A program made the translations under genes and the position numbers. Shown one piece after another: positions 51,288 through 62,411 of a stretch of DNA of 64,000 nt. This DNA is from Enterobacter sp. CC120223-11 (lineage in GTDB: Bacteria; Pseudomonadota; Gammaproteobacteria; Enterobacterales; Enterobacteriaceae), in contig NZ_OBEF01000003.1 in assembly GCF_900215375.1 (NCBI RefSeq), forward strand, positions 62,001 through 126,000, written 5' to 3'. Each line of letters starts with the position of its first letter. The first letter of the stretch is position 1. The notes under the pieces were generated by a model. The model saw only the letters and a program-made list of their open reading frames with translations. It made no database searches and had not been told where the DNA came from.

Positions 51288-51384
51288 AATTTATCCTCGG
51301 ATTGTCAGGGTGATATTCGAAGGGGATACCTGTCACTATGGTACGCCTGTTCCAATGTGTTGAAAGCGCTTTGGAGGGAGAGTT

Positions 51385-51391
51385 AGGGGTA
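51385..51391 (-). promoter_or_regulatory. NarL-type heptamer upstream of the YeaR-like operon
   Basis: On the minus strand TACCCCT is a perfect match to the NarL/NarP heptamer TACYYMT, about 100 bases before the start codon. A single heptamer occurs often by chance; it is noted because the E. coli yeaR promoter is NarL-controlled. Confidence 0.35.
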
Positions 51392-51516
51392 GCGAGGCGG
51401 TAACTCTTAGGGGGTGGTAAAATATACAACCAATTGTTATTTAATGATAAAAATGGATTTCGCCGGTTGCGAAATAAGCAAGCGAGACGCAGCTTATGTT
51501 GGGAACGAGCCAGCCA

Positions 51517-51560
51517 TTAAAAAGAAAGGGCCAGCGAGAGTGATTTCTCGTCATGGCCCT
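51517..51560 (-). terminator. Rho-independent terminator of cheV
   Basis: AGGGCCA (51527-51533) and TGGCCCT (51554-51560) form the outer stem and CGAGA/TCTCG an inner stem. On the minus strand the hairpin is followed by TTCTTTTTAA. Confidence 0.8.
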
Positions 51561-51593
51561 GTTGTCTCTTAGCGCAGCTTCAGTCGACTTGAA

Positions 51594-52598
51594 TCATACG
51601 GAATGTAAGCGGCTGATCAGCGGCCCGTCTTCGCGACGCTCCGCGCGCTCCAGCACTTCTTTAATGACCGACGACAGTTCGTTAATTTCAAACTTCGCCA
51701 CGTAACCGTCGGCTTTCACTTTGCGGATATGATCTTCGTTGGCGTTGCCAGAGAGTGAAGAGTGGATCACTACCGGAATCGCCTTCAGGCGTGGGTCAGA
51801 TTTGATTTTACGGGTGAGGGTGAAGCCGTCCATCTCCGGCATTTCGAGATCGGTCAGTACCAGCGCGATTTTATCAGTGACAGGCACGCCTTCGGCCTGG
51901 GCTTCTTTCGCCAACTTTTCGATGGTTTCCCAGGCCTGCTGGCCGGTGACGTGCATCTTCGCCGGGATCTCCATGGCGTGCAGGCCTTTCTCCAGCATCG
52001 CGCGCGCCACTTTCGAATCCTCAGCCACAATTGCCGTCGCGCCCGGTTTGATGCTTTGCTTAGGCGCAGTCAGGCGAGTTGAATGCAGGTCATGATCGGC
52101 AGGAACGATGTCATACAGGATCTGCTCGACGTCGATTACCATCGCCAGGTTGTTGCTGTCTTTGTCGTTATCGAGACAGGCAATGCTGGTGATGTACTGG
52201 CCGTTGACCGCTTTTTCCGCCGTATGCACCTGGGTCCAGTCGAGGCGGATAATATTTTCCACCGATTCAACGGCAAAGGCCTGCACGCTGCGGGCGTACT
52301 CGGTGATCAGCAGAATGTTCAGCCCGCTTTCCGCCTTGCAGCCGAGCACCGAAGGCAGATCGATAACCGGGATGATCTGGTCGCGGATATTGACCATGCC
52401 CATCACCGGGGCCTTAATGCCCGCAGGTTTGGTGAAGGCAGGCATCGGAACGATTTCGCGCAGCTTGAAAACGTTAATGCCGAAGAGTTCTGATTTATCA
52501 CCCTGCGCCGATGCGCCGAGGCGGAACAGAAGCAGTTCAAAGCGGTTGGACAGAGTGAGATTAGCCCTGTCGTCGATATCTTTCTGAAAATTGTCCAT
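51594..52598 (-). CDS. cheV: Chemotaxis coupling protein CheV
   Basis: 334 residues. The N-terminal CheW-like domain (about residues 20-170) couples receptors to CheA. The C-terminal receiver domain (about 187-315) has the acidic pair Glu193/Asp194 and phosphoacceptor Asp250 (LVLTDLEMPEMDG), with the conserved Lys near VAKFEIN. The start at 52598 follows GAGGGCA; the frame open to 52658 is not needed. CheV is absent from E. coli K-12 but present near nuo in Salmonella, as I recall. Here it lies next to a regulator of motility (lrhA upstream of nuo). Confidence 0.92.
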   Translation of the reverse strand: MDNFQKDIDDRANLTLSNRFELLLFRLGASAQGDKSELFGINVFKLREIVPMPAFTKPAGIKAPVMGMVNIRDQIIPVIDLPSVLGCKAESGLNILLITEYARSVQAFAVESVENIIRLDWTQVHTAEKAVNGQYITSIACLDNDKDSNNLAMVIDVEQILYDIVPADHDLHSTRLTAPKQSIKPGATAIVAEDSKVARAMLEKGLHAMEIPAKMHVTGQQAWETIEKLAKEAQAEGVPVTDKIALVLTDLEMPEMDGFTLTRKIKSDPRLKAIPVVIHSSLSGNANEDHIRKVKADGYVAKFEINELSSVIKEVLERAERREDGPLISRLHSV

Positions 52599-52661
52599 CT
52601 TGCCCTCAGAGTAAAGAGAATGCCGAGCCTTTACTCTGTTATCGGCATTTGCGGGCAAAAG

Positions 52662-53582
52662 TTAAGCCAGCGGGAACACGCTAAAGTCTTCCGCCAGTTC
52701 ACAGGGCTCAAACACGCCCCGGCACTCCGCCAGCAGGTGCTGGCAACCTTGCCAGTCGTAGCGGGAGCTCACGTGAGTAATAATGAGCTTACCGACGTTC
52801 GCCTCGCGCGCCAGTTCTGCTGCCTGCACAGACGACGAATGCCCACGGCTGTTGGCCTTTTCCGCCATCGCGTGCTCAAGGGTGGTTTCATGCACCATGA
52901 CATCAACGTCTTTCGCGAGCGCCAGCGCGGCCGGGCAGGGTGCCGTATCGCCGAAAATGGCAAGCTTAACGCCCGGCGTGCTCGGGCCAAGATAATCCTT
53001 CCCGTTGACGATGCGCCCGTCCGGCATCGTGACCGTCATGCCTTTTTTCAAATCCTGGAAAAGCGGGCCTGCTTTGATACCGTCAGCCAGCAGCCGTGCG
53101 GCGTCAAGCGGGCCGGGTTTATCATGCTGCTCAATACGATAGCCGAAGCATTCAACAGGATGGCTGAGTGGGTACGCGGTGACGCGGAACAAGCCATCAT
53201 CAAAAACTTCCCCTTCGCTGATCTCTTCAATCGTGAGCGGGTAATCGGTCCAGGAGCCGCTGAGGCGCAGGGCCGTTTCCACAAACTCCTTAATGCCTTT
53301 AGGACCGTAAATCGTCAGCGGCGAAGGATTTCCCTGCATCGAACGGCTGCACAACAGACCGGGCAGACCAAAGAGGTGATCGCCGTGCAGATGGGTGATA
53401 AAGATTTTATCGAGTTTACCAGGGTGGTGACTGGTTCGCAGAAACTGATGCTGCGTGCCTTCGCCGCAGTCGAACAACCACATTTGCGACAGCGTTGGCT
53501 GTTGCAAATTCAGCACTATCGACGTCATATTACGGTGACGGGTCGGAACGCCTGCGGATGTCCCGAGAAAAATCAATTCCAT
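52662..53582 (-). CDS. rbn: Ribonuclease BN / RNase Z
   Basis: 306 residues. A zinc metallo-beta-lactamase-fold nuclease acting on tRNA 3' ends. The metal motif THLHGDH has His64, His66, Asp68 and His69; HSSSVQAA and the C-terminal ITHVSSRY are conserved. The start at 53582 ([11 protein letters not shown]) matches the E. coli protein (ElaC). It is divergent from elaA. Confidence 0.96.
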   Translation of the reverse strand: MELIFLGTSAGVPTRHRNMTSIVLNLQQPTLSQMWLFDCGEGTQHQFLRTSHHPGKLDKIFITHLHGDHLFGLPGLLCSRSMQGNPSPLTIYGPKGIKEFVETALRLSGSWTDYPLTIEEISEGEVFDDGLFRVTAYPLSHPVECFGYRIEQHDKPGPLDAARLLADGIKAGPLFQDLKKGMTVTMPDGRIVNGKDYLGPSTPGVKLAIFGDTAPCPAALALAKDVDVMVHETTLEHAMAEKANSRGHSSSVQAAELAREANVGKLIITHVSSRYDWQGCQHLLAECRGVFEPCELAEDFSVFPLA

Positions 53583-53630
53583 AACGCATTTTCCTTCATT
53601 GCCAGAACACCCAGTATAACGGAGCGCACT

Positions 53631-54089
53631 ATGATCCAGTGGAACGATCTTCACCACAGCCAGTTAACCGTCCAACAACTGTACGCCCTGTTACAGCTGC
53701 GGTGCGAAGTTTTTGTCGTCGAGCAGACCTGCCCGTATCAGGACGTGGACGGCGACGATCTGGTGGGAGAGAACCGCCACATACTGGGCTGGCGAGACGG
53801 CGAGCTGGTGGCGTATGCGAGGATTCTGAAAAGTGAGGAGGAGTTTGAGCCAGTGGTGATAGGCCGGGTGATTGTCAGTCAGGCCGTTCGGGGTGAAAAA
53901 CTGGGCGTGAAACTGATGGAACAAACCCTCGCCAGCTGCGACCAGCACTGGCCGCAGAAGGCGTTATACCTGGGGGCGCAGGCTCACCTGCAATCCTTCT
54001 ATGCCCACTTCGGTTTTGCGCCTGTGACCGACGTTTATGACGAAGACGGCATCCAGCACATCGGCATGGCACGGGAAGCGAGATCCTGA
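53631..54089 (+). CDS. elaA: GNAT family acetyltransferase ElaA
   Basis: 152 residues, a GCN5-related N-acetyltransferase. The acetyl-CoA site is [20 protein letters not shown], and [13 protein letters not shown] is the C-terminal motif. The substrate is unknown. ATG at 53631 matches E. coli ElaA; the reading frame continues much further upstream but only as the antisense of rbn. Confidence 0.93.
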   Translation: MIQWNDLHHSQLTVQQLYALLQLRCEVFVVEQTCPYQDVDGDDLVGENRHILGWRDGELVAYARILKSEEEFEPVVIGRVIVSQAVRGEKLGVKLMEQTLASCDQHWPQKALYLGAQAHLQSFYAHFGFAPVTDVYDEDGIQHIGMAREARS

Positions 54090-54135
54090 AGCATTGTCTA
54101 TAGTTAGCGGACAGGTTTAACCAAGGAGAAAACTG

Positions 54136-54441
54136 ATGGCATATCGTTCCTATGAATCACACATTGATGACGACCTGGCCCTGCTGAGCGACACTCTGGA
54201 AGAGGTCTTAGGCTTTTCCGGCGATCCTGCCGACCAGAAGTATATTGAGCTGAAACTGCGCGCCGAACGCGCATTGCAGGATGTTCAGGCCCGTGTAAGT
54301 CAGGCTTCTGACACCTATTACTACCGGGCGAAACAAGCCGTGACCCGTGCCGATGATTACGTGCACGAAAAACCCTGGCAAGGTATTGGCGTGGGCGCCG
54401 CTGTGGGGCTGGTCTTAGGGCTACTGCTGGCACGGCGTTAA
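54136..54441 (+). CDS. elaB: Tail-anchored inner membrane protein ElaB
   Basis: 101 residues of the DUF883 (YqjD/ElaB) family. The soluble N-terminal part is a long amphipathic helix; the C-terminus (IGVGAAVGLVLGLLLARR) is a membrane anchor. E. coli YqjD and ElaB are stationary-phase proteins that can recruit ribosomes to the membrane. AAGGAGA precedes the ATG. A terminator follows. Confidence 0.93.
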   Translation: MAYRSYESHIDDDLALLSDTLEEVLGFSGDPADQKYIELKLRAERALQDVQARVSQASDTYYYRAKQAVTRADDYVHEKPWQGIGVGAAVGLVLGLLLARR

Positions 54442-54477
54442 GCTGAGGATTCACTTCTAAAACCGCTCCCTCGTCAT

Positions 54478-54508
54478 GGGTACTGCTTTTTTCAGGCAGT
54501 ACCCTTTA
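54478..54508 (+). terminator. Rho-independent terminator after elaB
   Basis: GGGTACTGC (54478-54486) and GCAGTACCC (54496-54504) form a nine-base stem, followed by TTTAT. A TATAAT at 54507-54512 directly after it may be the -10 of the menF promoter. Confidence 0.75.
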
Positions 54509-54512
54509 TAAT
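54507..54512 (+). promoter_or_regulatory. Candidate -10 element of menF
   Basis: TATAAT is a perfect hexamer 29 bases before the menF start. No good -35 element is present at 16-18 bases (CTGCTT at 18). Confidence 0.35.
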
Positions 54513-54540
54513 GCATGGTTTTTATCAAAGGGAGATTCGC

Positions 54541-55830
54541 GTGCATTCGATTACCGCTGCGCTTGAAAGCCTGCTGGCTTTTCTGACTGAAGACCTACCC
54601 GCTGCGCCCGGCTCGCGAATTTTCGATACCCCCTTTCCCCTGAATGACGCCTTTGACCCGCTCAGCTGGTTAAGCAGCCAGGCCGTTTTCCCCCAGTTTT
54701 ACTGGCTGCACCGCAATGGCCAGGAAGAGGCCGCCGCGCTGGGCGCCGTCCGTCATTTTACTGCTCTTTCCCATGCCGCAGATTATTTGCAGGAAGCGCA
54801 AACCGATCTGCGAATCTGGGGGCTGAACGCCTTTGAACCCCACACCGGAGAGCTGTTTCTTCCCCGAGTGGAATGGCGTCGCAGCGCAGGAAAAGCGTCT
54901 CTGCGGTTGACACTCAGCAGCGACATTTCCTTACGTGACGATGCCGCCGTTGCCCGGCAATTTCTGACCTCACTTCAGCCTTCACGCCCGATTCCACTGC
55001 TCAGCGGCGAGCTGAAAAGTGAACGTCATTATCCCGAGCGCGCAGGCTGGGTGAGCCTGATTCAAACGGCCACCGACACCATCGCCAACGGGATGCTCGA
55101 CAAAGTCGTCCTCGCTCGCGCCACGGATTTACGCTTTGCCGCGCCGCTGCATGCGGGCGCGATGATGGCGGCCAGCCGCCGCGTGAATCTAAATTGCTAC
55201 CATTTTCTGATGGCCTTCGATGCGCAAAACGCGTTCCTCGGATCCACGCCAGAGCGGCTTTGGCAGCGCCAGGGCACCCAGCTACTCACCGAGGCGCTGG
55301 CGGGGACCGTCGCCAGCCATCCTGACGATAAGCAGGCCAGCCATCTTGCCGACTGGCTGATGCAGGATGATAAAAATCAGCGTGAAAATTTGCTGGTGGT
55401 GGAGGATATCTGTCAGCGGCTGCAGCAGGAGGTCAGCGCGCTGGAAGTGCTGCCGCCGCAGGTGATTCGCCTGCGTAAAGTTCAGCACCTGCGCCGTCGT
55501 ATTCAGGCCGAACTTCAACGGCCTGACGACACGCGTTGCCTGTTTCAGCTTCAGCCCACCGCTGCGGTGGCGGGTTTGCCGCGTGAGCAGGCGCGCCAGT
55601 TTATCGAGCAGCATGAACCTTTTACCCGCGAGTGGTATGCGGGCTCTGCCGGGTATCTCAGCCTGCGCCAGAGCGAGTTTTGCGTCGCGTTACGTTCAGC
55701 CAAAGTAAGCGGTGACGTCGCCCGGCTCTACGCCGGGGCGGGAATTGTTCGCGGATCGGACCCGGAGCAGGAGTGGCAGGAGATCACCCAAAAAGCGGCG
55801 GGATTACGTTCATTGCTGCTGCCGGAATAG
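54541..55830 (+). CDS. menF: Menaquinone-specific isochorismate synthase
   Basis: 429 residues from GTG at 54541, preceded by AAGGGAG; the in-frame ATG at 54511 lies in the promoter and would add ten residues not seen in E. coli MenF. Converts chorismate to isochorismate with Mg2+. The chorismate-binding core includes [28 protein letters not shown] and LHQLQPT-like residues ([13 protein letters not shown]), then [16 protein letters not shown]. First gene of the men operon. Confidence 0.95.
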   Translation: MHSITAALESLLAFLTEDLPAAPGSRIFDTPFPLNDAFDPLSWLSSQAVFPQFYWLHRNGQEEAAALGAVRHFTALSHAADYLQEAQTDLRIWGLNAFEPHTGELFLPRVEWRRSAGKASLRLTLSSDISLRDDAAVARQFLTSLQPSRPIPLLSGELKSERHYPERAGWVSLIQTATDTIANGMLDKVVLARATDLRFAAPLHAGAMMAASRRVNLNCYHFLMAFDAQNAFLGSTPERLWQRQGTQLLTEALAGTVASHPDDKQASHLADWLMQDDKNQRENLLVVEDICQRLQQEVSALEVLPPQVIRLRKVQHLRRRIQAELQRPDDTRCLFQLQPTAAVAGLPREQARQFIEQHEPFTREWYAGSAGYLSLRQSEFCVALRSAKVSGDVARLYAGAGIVRGSDPEQEWQEITQKAAGLRSLLLPE

Positions 55831-55908
55831 CAGTTAACCGACGCATATCAATAACCTGTCGTCATCGCTCATCTATAATTATTTGCAAAATTGATACCGG
55901 ACAATCTC

Positions 55909-57579
55909 ATGTCAGTAAGCGCATTCAACCGACGCTGGGCGGCGGTGATTCTCGAAGCATTAACCCGCCACGGCGTGCAGCACGTCTGTATTGCGCCAGG
56001 CTCGCGTTCCACGCCCCTGACGCTGGCGGCCGCAGAAAATCGCGCCCTGATTGCCCACACGCATTTCGACGAGCGAGGCCTCGGCCATCTGGCGCTGGGG
56101 CTGGCGAAAACGAGCCAGCAGCCCGTGGCGGTGATTGTCACCTCAGGCACGGCGGTCGCCAATCTCTATCCTGCGCTGATTGAAGCGGGGCTGACCGGTG
56201 AAAAACTGATCCTGCTGACGGCAGACAGGCCACCGGAGCTTATAGACTGCGGTGCCAATCAGGCTATTCGCCAGCCGGGCATGTTCAGCTCGCATCCTTC
56301 ACAAACACTTTCCCTGCCGCGCCCGAGCCAGGATATTCCGGCCCGCTGGCTGGTCTCGTCGATTGATAATGCGCTCGCTCAGCTGCACAGCGGCGGCGTG
56401 CATATCAACTGTCCGTTTGCTGAACCGCTGTATGGCGAAATGGACGACACCGGGCTCGACTGGCAGCAGGCGCTCGGCAACTGGTGGCAAAGCGACAAAC
56501 CCTGGCTGCGGGAAGGCCTGCTGCTGGAGAGTGAAAAGCAGCGCGACTGGTTCTTCTGGCGGCAAAAACGCGGCGTAGTCGTGGCCGGGCGGATGAGTGC
56601 TGCGGAAGGCAAAAAAGTGGCCGAATGGGCGAAAATCCTCGGCTGGCCGTTGATCGGCGACGTGCTGTCGCAAACCGGCCAGCCGCTGCCGTGCGCTGAC
56701 TTATGGCTCGGCAACGCCAAAGCCGTCAGCGAACTGGCGCAGGCGCAAATTGTTATCCAGTTCGGCAGCAGCCTGACGGGGAAGCGTCTTCTGCAATGGC
56801 AGGCCACCTGCGAGCCGGACGAATACTGGCTGGTGGATAAGCTTCCGGGCAGGCTCGACCCGGCCCATCATCGCGGGCGCAGGCTGGTCTGTGAAATAGA
56901 TAAATGGCTGGATCAGCATCCGGCAGAGCACCGCCAGAGCTGGAGTGTGGCCATTTCGCACCTTTCGGAACAGGCATGGCAGATAACCGTGGCGCAGCGA
57001 GATACCTTCGGCGAGGCGCAGCTGGCCCATCGCATCGGCGACTACCTGCCTGAACAGGGTCAGCTGTTTGTCGGCAACAGCCTCGTAGTGCGCCTGATCG
57101 ATGCCCTGGGGCAGCTCCCGGCAGGCTATCCGGTATACAGCAACCGGGGTGCCAGCGGCATCGACGGGCTGATTTCAACCGCCGCAGGCGTGCAGCGAGG
57201 CAGTGCGAAATCCACGCTGGCGATAGTCGGCGACCTATCTGCGCTCTACGATCTCAACGGTTTGGCGCTGCTGCGGCAGGTTTCCGCGCCGCTGGTGCTG
57301 ATTGTGGTAAACAACAATGGCGGGCAGATTTTCTCCCTGCTGCCGACACCCGTCGAAGAGCGCGAACGCTTCTACCTGATGCCGCAGAACGTCAATTTTG
57401 AGCACGCGGCGAAGCTGTTTGACCTGCGCTATCACCGCCCGGGCAGCTGGGCTGCGCTGGAAGACGCGCTGAGCGACGCATGGCGACAGCCAGTGACGAC
57501 GGTTATCGAACTGGTCGTCAACGACACCGACGGCGCACAGACGCTGCAACATCTGCTGGCGCAGGTCAGCCAGCTATGA
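55909..57579 (+). CDS. menD: SEPHCHC synthase MenD
   Basis: 556 residues. A thiamine-diphosphate enzyme joining 2-oxoglutarate-derived succinic semialdehyde to isochorismate. Conserved: [18 protein letters not shown] with the catalytic Glu in the neighbouring [13 protein letters not shown], and the cofactor motif [12 protein letters not shown] with [13 protein letters not shown]. The start at 55909 ([10 protein letters not shown]) matches E. coli. Four-base overlap with menH. Confidence 0.96.
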   Translation: MSVSAFNRRWAAVILEALTRHGVQHVCIAPGSRSTPLTLAAAENRALIAHTHFDERGLGHLALGLAKTSQQPVAVIVTSGTAVANLYPALIEAGLTGEKLILLTADRPPELIDCGANQAIRQPGMFSSHPSQTLSLPRPSQDIPARWLVSSIDNALAQLHSGGVHINCPFAEPLYGEMDDTGLDWQQALGNWWQSDKPWLREGLLLESEKQRDWFFWRQKRGVVVAGRMSAAEGKKVAEWAKILGWPLIGDVLSQTGQPLPCADLWLGNAKAVSELAQAQIVIQFGSSLTGKRLLQWQATCEPDEYWLVDKLPGRLDPAHHRGRRLVCEIDKWLDQHPAEHRQSWSVAISHLSEQAWQITVAQRDTFGEAQLAHRIGDYLPEQGQLFVGNSLVVRLIDALGQLPAGYPVYSNRGASGIDGLISTAAGVQRGSAKSTLAIVGDLSALYDLNGLALLRQVSAPLVLIVVNNNGGQIFSLLPTPVEERERFYLMPQNVNFEHAAKLFDLRYHRPGSWAALEDALSDAWRQPVTTVIELVVNDTDGAQTLQHLLAQVSQL

Positions 57580-58337
57580 CGCTGAACGTCGTTGTCCGAA
57601 AAGGTGAGAAAGATCGGCCCTGGCTGGTCTTTCTGCACGGCTTTTCTGGCGACAACCGCGAGTGGCAAACGGTCGGTGAATCGCTCAGCGATTATCCCCG
57701 GCTGTATCTTAATTTGCCAGGCCACCACGGCAGCGCGGATGTTTCGGTGGCAGGGTTTGACGACGTATGCCGGGAGCTGCGGGAAACGCTTGATAGTTAC
57801 AACATCCTTGCGTGCTGGCTGATTGGCTATTCGCTGGGTGGGCGCGTGGCGATGTATGCGGCTTCGCAGGGCCTGGTGCCCGGTCTGAAGGGCATTATTG
57901 TGGAGGGCGGTCACCCCGGCCTTCAGAATGATGACGCTCGCCAGGCGCGCTGGTTATCTGACGGGCAATGGGCGGAACGTTTTCGTAGTGAACCGCTTTC
58001 GACGGTTTTCGATGCCTGGTATCGCCAGCCGGTGTTTGCCTCCCTCGATGAAGCACAACGCCAGGCGCTGGTGACGTTGCGGGCCGAAAACAACGGTCCA
58101 CGGCTTGCCGATATGCTGATGGCAACGTCTCTTGCGGTGCAGCCAGAATTACGCGCGGCGCTCAGCCTGCGTGACTATGCTTTCTGGTACCTGTGCGGCG
58201 AACGCGATGCCAAATTCCGCGCCATCGCGCAGGAACTGGCCGCGTCGTGCCATCTTATTCCTCACGCCGGACACAACGCCCATCGGGAAAATCCCGCTGC
58301 GGTCGCACACTGTCTGGCACAGATTCTGAACGACTGA
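57576..58337 (+). CDS. menH: SHCHC synthase MenH
   Basis: 253 residues, an alpha/beta hydrolase that eliminates pyruvate from SEPHCHC. The nucleophile is Ser86 in GYSLGG; the Asp is in CGERDAKF and the His in HAGHNAH. The N-terminus differs from E. coli in its first residues. ATGA overlap with menD, then a 15-base gap to menB. Confidence 0.94.
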   Translation: MTLNVVVRKGEKDRPWLVFLHGFSGDNREWQTVGESLSDYPRLYLNLPGHHGSADVSVAGFDDVCRELRETLDSYNILACWLIGYSLGGRVAMYAASQGLVPGLKGIIVEGGHPGLQNDDARQARWLSDGQWAERFRSEPLSTVFDAWYRQPVFASLDEAQRQALVTLRAENNGPRLADMLMATSLAVQPELRAALSLRDYAFWYLCGERDAKFRAIAQELAASCHLIPHAGHNAHRENPAAVAHCLAQILND

Positions 58338-58352
58338 CGACAGGACAAACTG

Positions 58353-59210
58353 ATGATTTACCCTGATGAACAAATGCTCTACGCCCCGGTTGAATGGCAG
58401 GACTGCTCCGAAGGATTCACCGACATCCGCTATCAGAAATCCGCTGACGGCATCGCCAAAATCACCATTAACCGCCCACAGGTACGTAACGCGTTCCGTC
58501 CGCTGACCGTCAAAGAGATGATTCAGGCGCTGGCCGATGCGCGCTACGACGACAACGTCGGGGTGATCGTGCTCACCGGCGAAGGCGACAAAGCCTTCTG
58601 CGCGGGCGGCGATCAGAAAGTGCGCGGCGATTACGGCGGATATCAGGATGATTCCGGCACCCATCACCTGAACGTGCTGGATTTCCAGCGCCAGATCCGC
58701 ACCTGCCCGAAACCGGTTGTGGCGATGGTGGCGGGTTACTCCATCGGCGGTGGCCATGTGCTGCACATGATGTGTGACCTGACCATTGCGGCTGAAAACG
58801 CCATCTTCGGCCAGACAGGCCCGAAAGTCGGCTCGTTTGACGGCGGCTGGGGCGCATCCTACATGGCCCGCATCGTCGGTCAGAAGAAAGCGCGTGAAAT
58901 CTGGTTCCTGTGCCGTCAGTACGACGCAAAAGCGGCGCTGGATATGGGCCTGGTCAACACCGTTGTGCCGCTGGCAGACCTTGAAAAAGAGACCGTCCGC
59001 TGGTGCCGTGAAATGCTGCAAAACAGCCCAATGGCCCTGCGTTGTCTGAAAGCCGCGCTCAACGCCGACTGCGACGGCCAGGCCGGTCTGCAGGAGCTGG
59101 CGGGCAACGCCACCATGCTGTTCTATATGACCGAAGAAGGGCAGGAAGGCCGCAACGCCTTCAACCAGAAGCGCCAGCCTGACTTCAGCAAGTTCAAACG
59201 GAATCCATAA
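58353..59210 (+). CDS. menB: 1,4-dihydroxy-2-naphthoyl-CoA synthase MenB
   Basis: 285 residues of the crotonase family. Closes the second ring of the naphthoquinone from O-succinylbenzoyl-CoA. Conserved: oxyanion hole [11 protein letters not shown] and [16 protein letters not shown]; active-site region [18 protein letters not shown]. One of the most conserved proteins in the window. Overlaps menC by one base (TAATG). Confidence 0.97.
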   Translation: MIYPDEQMLYAPVEWQDCSEGFTDIRYQKSADGIAKITINRPQVRNAFRPLTVKEMIQALADARYDDNVGVIVLTGEGDKAFCAGGDQKVRGDYGGYQDDSGTHHLNVLDFQRQIRTCPKPVVAMVAGYSIGGGHVLHMMCDLTIAAENAIFGQTGPKVGSFDGGWGASYMARIVGQKKAREIWFLCRQYDAKAALDMGLVNTVVPLADLEKETVRWCREMLQNSPMALRCLKAALNADCDGQAGLQELAGNATMLFYMTEEGQEGRNAFNQKRQPDFSKFKRNP

Positions 59211-60175
59211 TGCGCAATGCCCAGGTATACCGCTGGCAGATCCCAATGGACGCGGGAGTGGTTCTGCGCGAGCGGCGACTGAAGACCCGCGATGGCCTCT
59301 TCGTGCGCCTGAGCCTGGGCGAAGCCGAAGGCTGGGGCGAAGTCTCGCCCTTGCCAGGATTCAGCCTCGAAACGCTGGAAGAAGCGCAGGCCGCTGTGGT
59401 TAGCTGGGTTCAGGCCTGGCTGCAGGGCGGCGTACCGCCGCTTCCGGCACTGCCTTCCGCCGCTTTCGGCCTGAGCTGTGCGCTGGCAGAGCTTAATGAC
59501 GAGCTCCCGCAGGCCGCAGATTACCGCGCGGCACCGCTTTGCACGGGCGATCCCGATGAGCTGTTTGCGGTCCTTGAAGCCATGCCCGGTGAGAAGGTCG
59601 CGAAGGTAAAAGTCGGGCTCTGGGAAGCGGTTCGCGACGGGATGGTGGTGAATCTGCTGCTGGAGGCGATTCCTGATTTACAGCTGCGTCTGGACGCCAA
59701 CCGTGCCTGGACGCCGCTGAAAGCTCAGCAGTTTGCGAAGTACGTTAATCCTGACTATCGCCCACGCATCGCATTCATTGAAGAGCCGTGCCGCAGCCGC
59801 GACGATTCCCGCGCGTTCGCGCAGGAAACGGGCATTGCGATTGCCTGGGATGAAAGCCTGCGCGAGCCAGATTTTGCCTTTATCGCAGAACCCGGCGTGA
59901 AAGCAGTGGTGATCAAACCAACGCTCACCGGCAGCCTGCAACGCGTTCGTGAGCAGGTCGCCGCGGCGCACGCGCAGGGGTTAACGGCGGTGATCAGTTC
60001 GTCAATCGAGTCGAGCCTTGGCCTGACGCAGCTGGCACGTATTGCCGCCTGGCTGACGCCGGAGACGATGCCCGGCCTCGACACGCTGAACCTGATGCAG
60101 GCGCAGATGATTCGCCGCTGGCCGGGCAGCGAGCTACCCTGCATGACGCACGAGAGTCTGGAACCGCTGCTATGA
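59210..60175 (+). CDS. menC: o-Succinylbenzoate synthase MenC
   Basis: 321 residues of the enolase superfamily. Dehydrates SHCHC to o-succinylbenzoate. Catalytic Lys in KVKVG, metal ligands in [13 protein letters not shown] and AWDESL, and the second Lys in VIKPTL. Overlaps menE by four bases. Confidence 0.95.
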   Translation: MRNAQVYRWQIPMDAGVVLRERRLKTRDGLFVRLSLGEAEGWGEVSPLPGFSLETLEEAQAAVVSWVQAWLQGGVPPLPALPSAAFGLSCALAELNDELPQAADYRAAPLCTGDPDELFAVLEAMPGEKVAKVKVGLWEAVRDGMVVNLLLEAIPDLQLRLDANRAWTPLKAQQFAKYVNPDYRPRIAFIEEPCRSRDDSRAFAQETGIAIAWDESLREPDFAFIAEPGVKAVVIKPTLTGSLQRVREQVAAAHAQGLTAVISSSIESSLGLTQLARIAAWLTPETMPGLDTLNLMQAQMIRRWPGSELPCMTHESLEPLL

Positions 60176-61539
60176 TTTTCCACGATTTTCCGTGGCGACA
60201 CTGGCGCGCTGCGCGTCCTGATGCGCGGGCGCTGCGGCTGGGCGACGAGGTGCTGAGCTGGCAACAGCTTTGCGAACGCGTCGATAGTCTGGCCGCCGGT
60301 TTTATCACGCAGCGTCTCCAGCCGGGCGAGGGCGTGTTGCTTCGGGCCTGGAACTCTCCGCAAACTTTGCTGGCGTGGCTGGCGCTGCTTCAGTGTGGCG
60401 CCCGCGTCTTGCCGGTGAATCCGCAATTGCCTCGTGAACTTGTGTCTGCTTTGTTGCCTCAGTTTTCCCTGCATCATGCTTTATTGCTCACCGAAGACGC
60501 TCCCTTTGCGGATTTAGCCCCGCTCTTGCTTCAGCCGTCTGAAGCGAGTCAGGGTTACACCTGGCAGCCGGAACGCCTGGCGACGATGACGCTTACTTCC
60601 GGCTCCAGCGGTTTGCCCAAAGCCGCGGTGCATACCTTGCAGGCCCATCTTGCCAGCGCCGAAGGCGTGCTGGCGCTGATGCCCTTTAGCGAGTCTGACG
60701 ACTGGCTGCTGTCGCTGCCGCTGTTTCACGTGTCCGGGCAGGGCATTCTGTGGCGCTGGCTGCTGAAGGGGGCGTGCTTAACGGTGCGCGAACGTATGCC
60801 GCTGGCGCAGATGCTGGCGGGCTGCACGCATGCCTCGCTGGTGCCAACTCAGCTGTGGCGGCTGCTGCACGACGGTGAAGCCCTCACGCTGAACACGGTT
60901 CTGCTGGGCGGCGCGGCTATCCCTGTAGAGCTTGCGGAGCAATCCCGCGCCGCAGGCATCCGCACATTCTGTGGATACGGCCTGACGGAGTTTGCCTCCA
61001 CGGTCTGTGCCAAAGAAACCGACGGTGAAGCCGATGTGGGCCAGGCGCTTCCGGGCAGAGAGGTGAAAATCGTCGACGGTGAAATCTGGCTGCGCGGAAA
61101 AAGCATGGCGGCGGGCTACTGGCGGGACGGCAAACTGATGCCGTTAACCAATGCCGAAGGCTGGTTTGCCACGCGCGATCGCGGTGAATGGCACGGCGAT
61201 CGCCTGTCTGTCCTCGGCCGAATGGATAATCTCTTTTTCTGCGGCGGGGAAGGTATCCAGCCAGAAGAGGTCGAACGCGCCATCGTGCGCCATCCGCAGA
61301 TTGACCAGGTGTTTATTGTGCCGCTGGATGATGCGGAATACGGGCAACGCCCGGTGGCGGTGGTCGAATGCCACGAGGGATTCGATGCTGCCAGTCTGCC
61401 TGAATGGGCCAAAGATAAGCTGGCGCGCTTCCAGCAACCCGCTTACTGGCTTCAGCTTCCGGCCAGCCTGAAAACTGGCGGCATTAAGATTTCCCGCCGG
61501 GCGTTACAGGAGTGGGTCAACGCCACGCTGAAAGGCTAA
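60172..61539 (+). CDS. menE: o-Succinylbenzoate-CoA ligase MenE
   Basis: 455 residues, an AMP-forming acyl-CoA ligase. AMP-binding motif [15 protein letters not shown], later YGLTEFAST and the C-terminal hinge [18 protein letters not shown]. Activates o-succinylbenzoate for MenB. It is the last men gene. A 241-base spacer with no identified gene follows, where E. coli has pmrD and the arn cluster. Confidence 0.96.
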   Translation: MIFHDFPWRHWRAARPDARALRLGDEVLSWQQLCERVDSLAAGFITQRLQPGEGVLLRAWNSPQTLLAWLALLQCGARVLPVNPQLPRELVSALLPQFSLHHALLLTEDAPFADLAPLLLQPSEASQGYTWQPERLATMTLTSGSSGLPKAAVHTLQAHLASAEGVLALMPFSESDDWLLSLPLFHVSGQGILWRWLLKGACLTVRERMPLAQMLAGCTHASLVPTQLWRLLHDGEALTLNTVLLGGAAIPVELAEQSRAAGIRTFCGYGLTEFASTVCAKETDGEADVGQALPGREVKIVDGEIWLRGKSMAAGYWRDGKLMPLTNAEGWFATRDRGEWHGDRLSVLGRMDNLFFCGGEGIQPEEVERAIVRHPQIDQVFIVPLDDAEYGQRPVAVVECHEGFDAASLPEWAKDKLARFQQPAYWLQLPASLKTGGIKISRRALQEWVNATLKG

Positions 61540-61780
61540 AAGCCCTGCTTTTCATCCGGTGTTACAAACGCTTTCTTTACGGGGCAGTATCCTGGTGATG
61601 CTGCTTCGTTTTTGCCCTGTCAGGGGCAAAAATCCCCTCAATATGCCTTCTGTTGCGTATTAACTGGTTACAATCCTGTTACCCATCGCCTTTTTAGTCC
61701 CTTGATTCCTGTGGATTCGGCAGTACAATTCTGCCGTTTTTGGGCGATTTATTAATTTGTGTTTGCTGGAACGTTAAAAA

Positions 61781-62323
61781 ATGAAAAAAGGTATTTTGTT
61801 AGGTCTGTCCGGTCTGCTGTTTGTCTCTGCGGCTGCGAACGCTATCAGCGTGAGCGGTCAGGCAGGTGAGCATTACACCAACCTGGGCGTAGGTTTTGGC
61901 ACGGAGTCCACCGGTCTGGCGCTGAGCGGCAACTGGACCCACAGCGATAACGACGGCGACGCGGCGAATATCGGCGTCGGTCTGAATATTCCACTGGGTC
62001 CGTTCATTGCGACCGTGGGCGGTAAAGGCGTGTACACCAACCCGAAACAGGGTGATGAAGGCTACGCCGCAGCGGTTGGCGGTGGTCTGCAGTGGCCAAT
62101 CGGCGACAGCTTCCGTCTGTTTGGTGAGTACTACTACTCTCCGGACTCACTCTCCAGCGGTATCGAGAGCTATCAGGAAGCGAACGCAGGCGGTCGCTGG
62201 ACCATCATGCGTCCAATCAGCATTGAAGCGGGCTACCGTTATCTGAACCTGGCGGGTAAAGATAACAACCGCGACAACGTCATCGCAGACGGCCCGTACG
62301 TCGGCGTCAGCGCAGCGTTCTGA
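61781..62323 (+). CDS. yfaZ: Outer membrane porin-like protein YfaZ
   Basis: 180 residues. A signal peptide (1-21, MKKGILLGLSGLLFVSAAANA) and a series of alternating beta strands rich in Gly and aromatics (FRLFGEYYYSPDSLSSGI, SIEAGYRYLNLAGKD) ending in Phe, as in outer membrane beta barrels. The function of YfaZ is not established. A terminator follows seven bases after the stop. Confidence 0.9.
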   Translation: MKKGILLGLSGLLFVSAAANAISVSGQAGEHYTNLGVGFGTESTGLALSGNWTHSDNDGDAANIGVGLNIPLGPFIATVGGKGVYTNPKQGDEGYAAAVGGGLQWPIGDSFRLFGEYYYSPDSLSSGIESYQEANAGGRWTIMRPISIEAGYRYLNLAGKDNNRDNVIADGPYVGVSAAF

Positions 62324-62329
62324 TCCTCT

Positions 62330-62356
62330 GGCGCGGTATTCTGCCGCGCCTGTTTT
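62330..62356 (+). terminator. Rho-independent terminator after yfaZ
   Basis: GGCGCGG (62330-62336) and CCGCGCC (62344-62350) form a seven-base stem followed by TGTTTT. Confidence 0.8.
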
Positions 62357-62411
62357 CCCTTTCTTCCCCGCCTCCGCTATAGTAAATCGTCCTCTCATTC
62401 AGGAGATAACG

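Larger units (their letters stand above)
51288..51593. other. Spacer between the YeaR-like gene and cheV
   Basis: 306 bases without a convincing gene. It holds the control region of the YeaR-like operon and, at the other end, the cheV terminator. An AT-rich patch lies around 51418-51460. Confidence 0.5.

Noticed and set aside
52620-53630. Long plus-strand open frame continuous with elaA, giving an apparent 489-residue protein
   Set aside because: The extra part is antisense to rbn, which is clearly coding on the minus strand. elaA has a conserved start at 53631.
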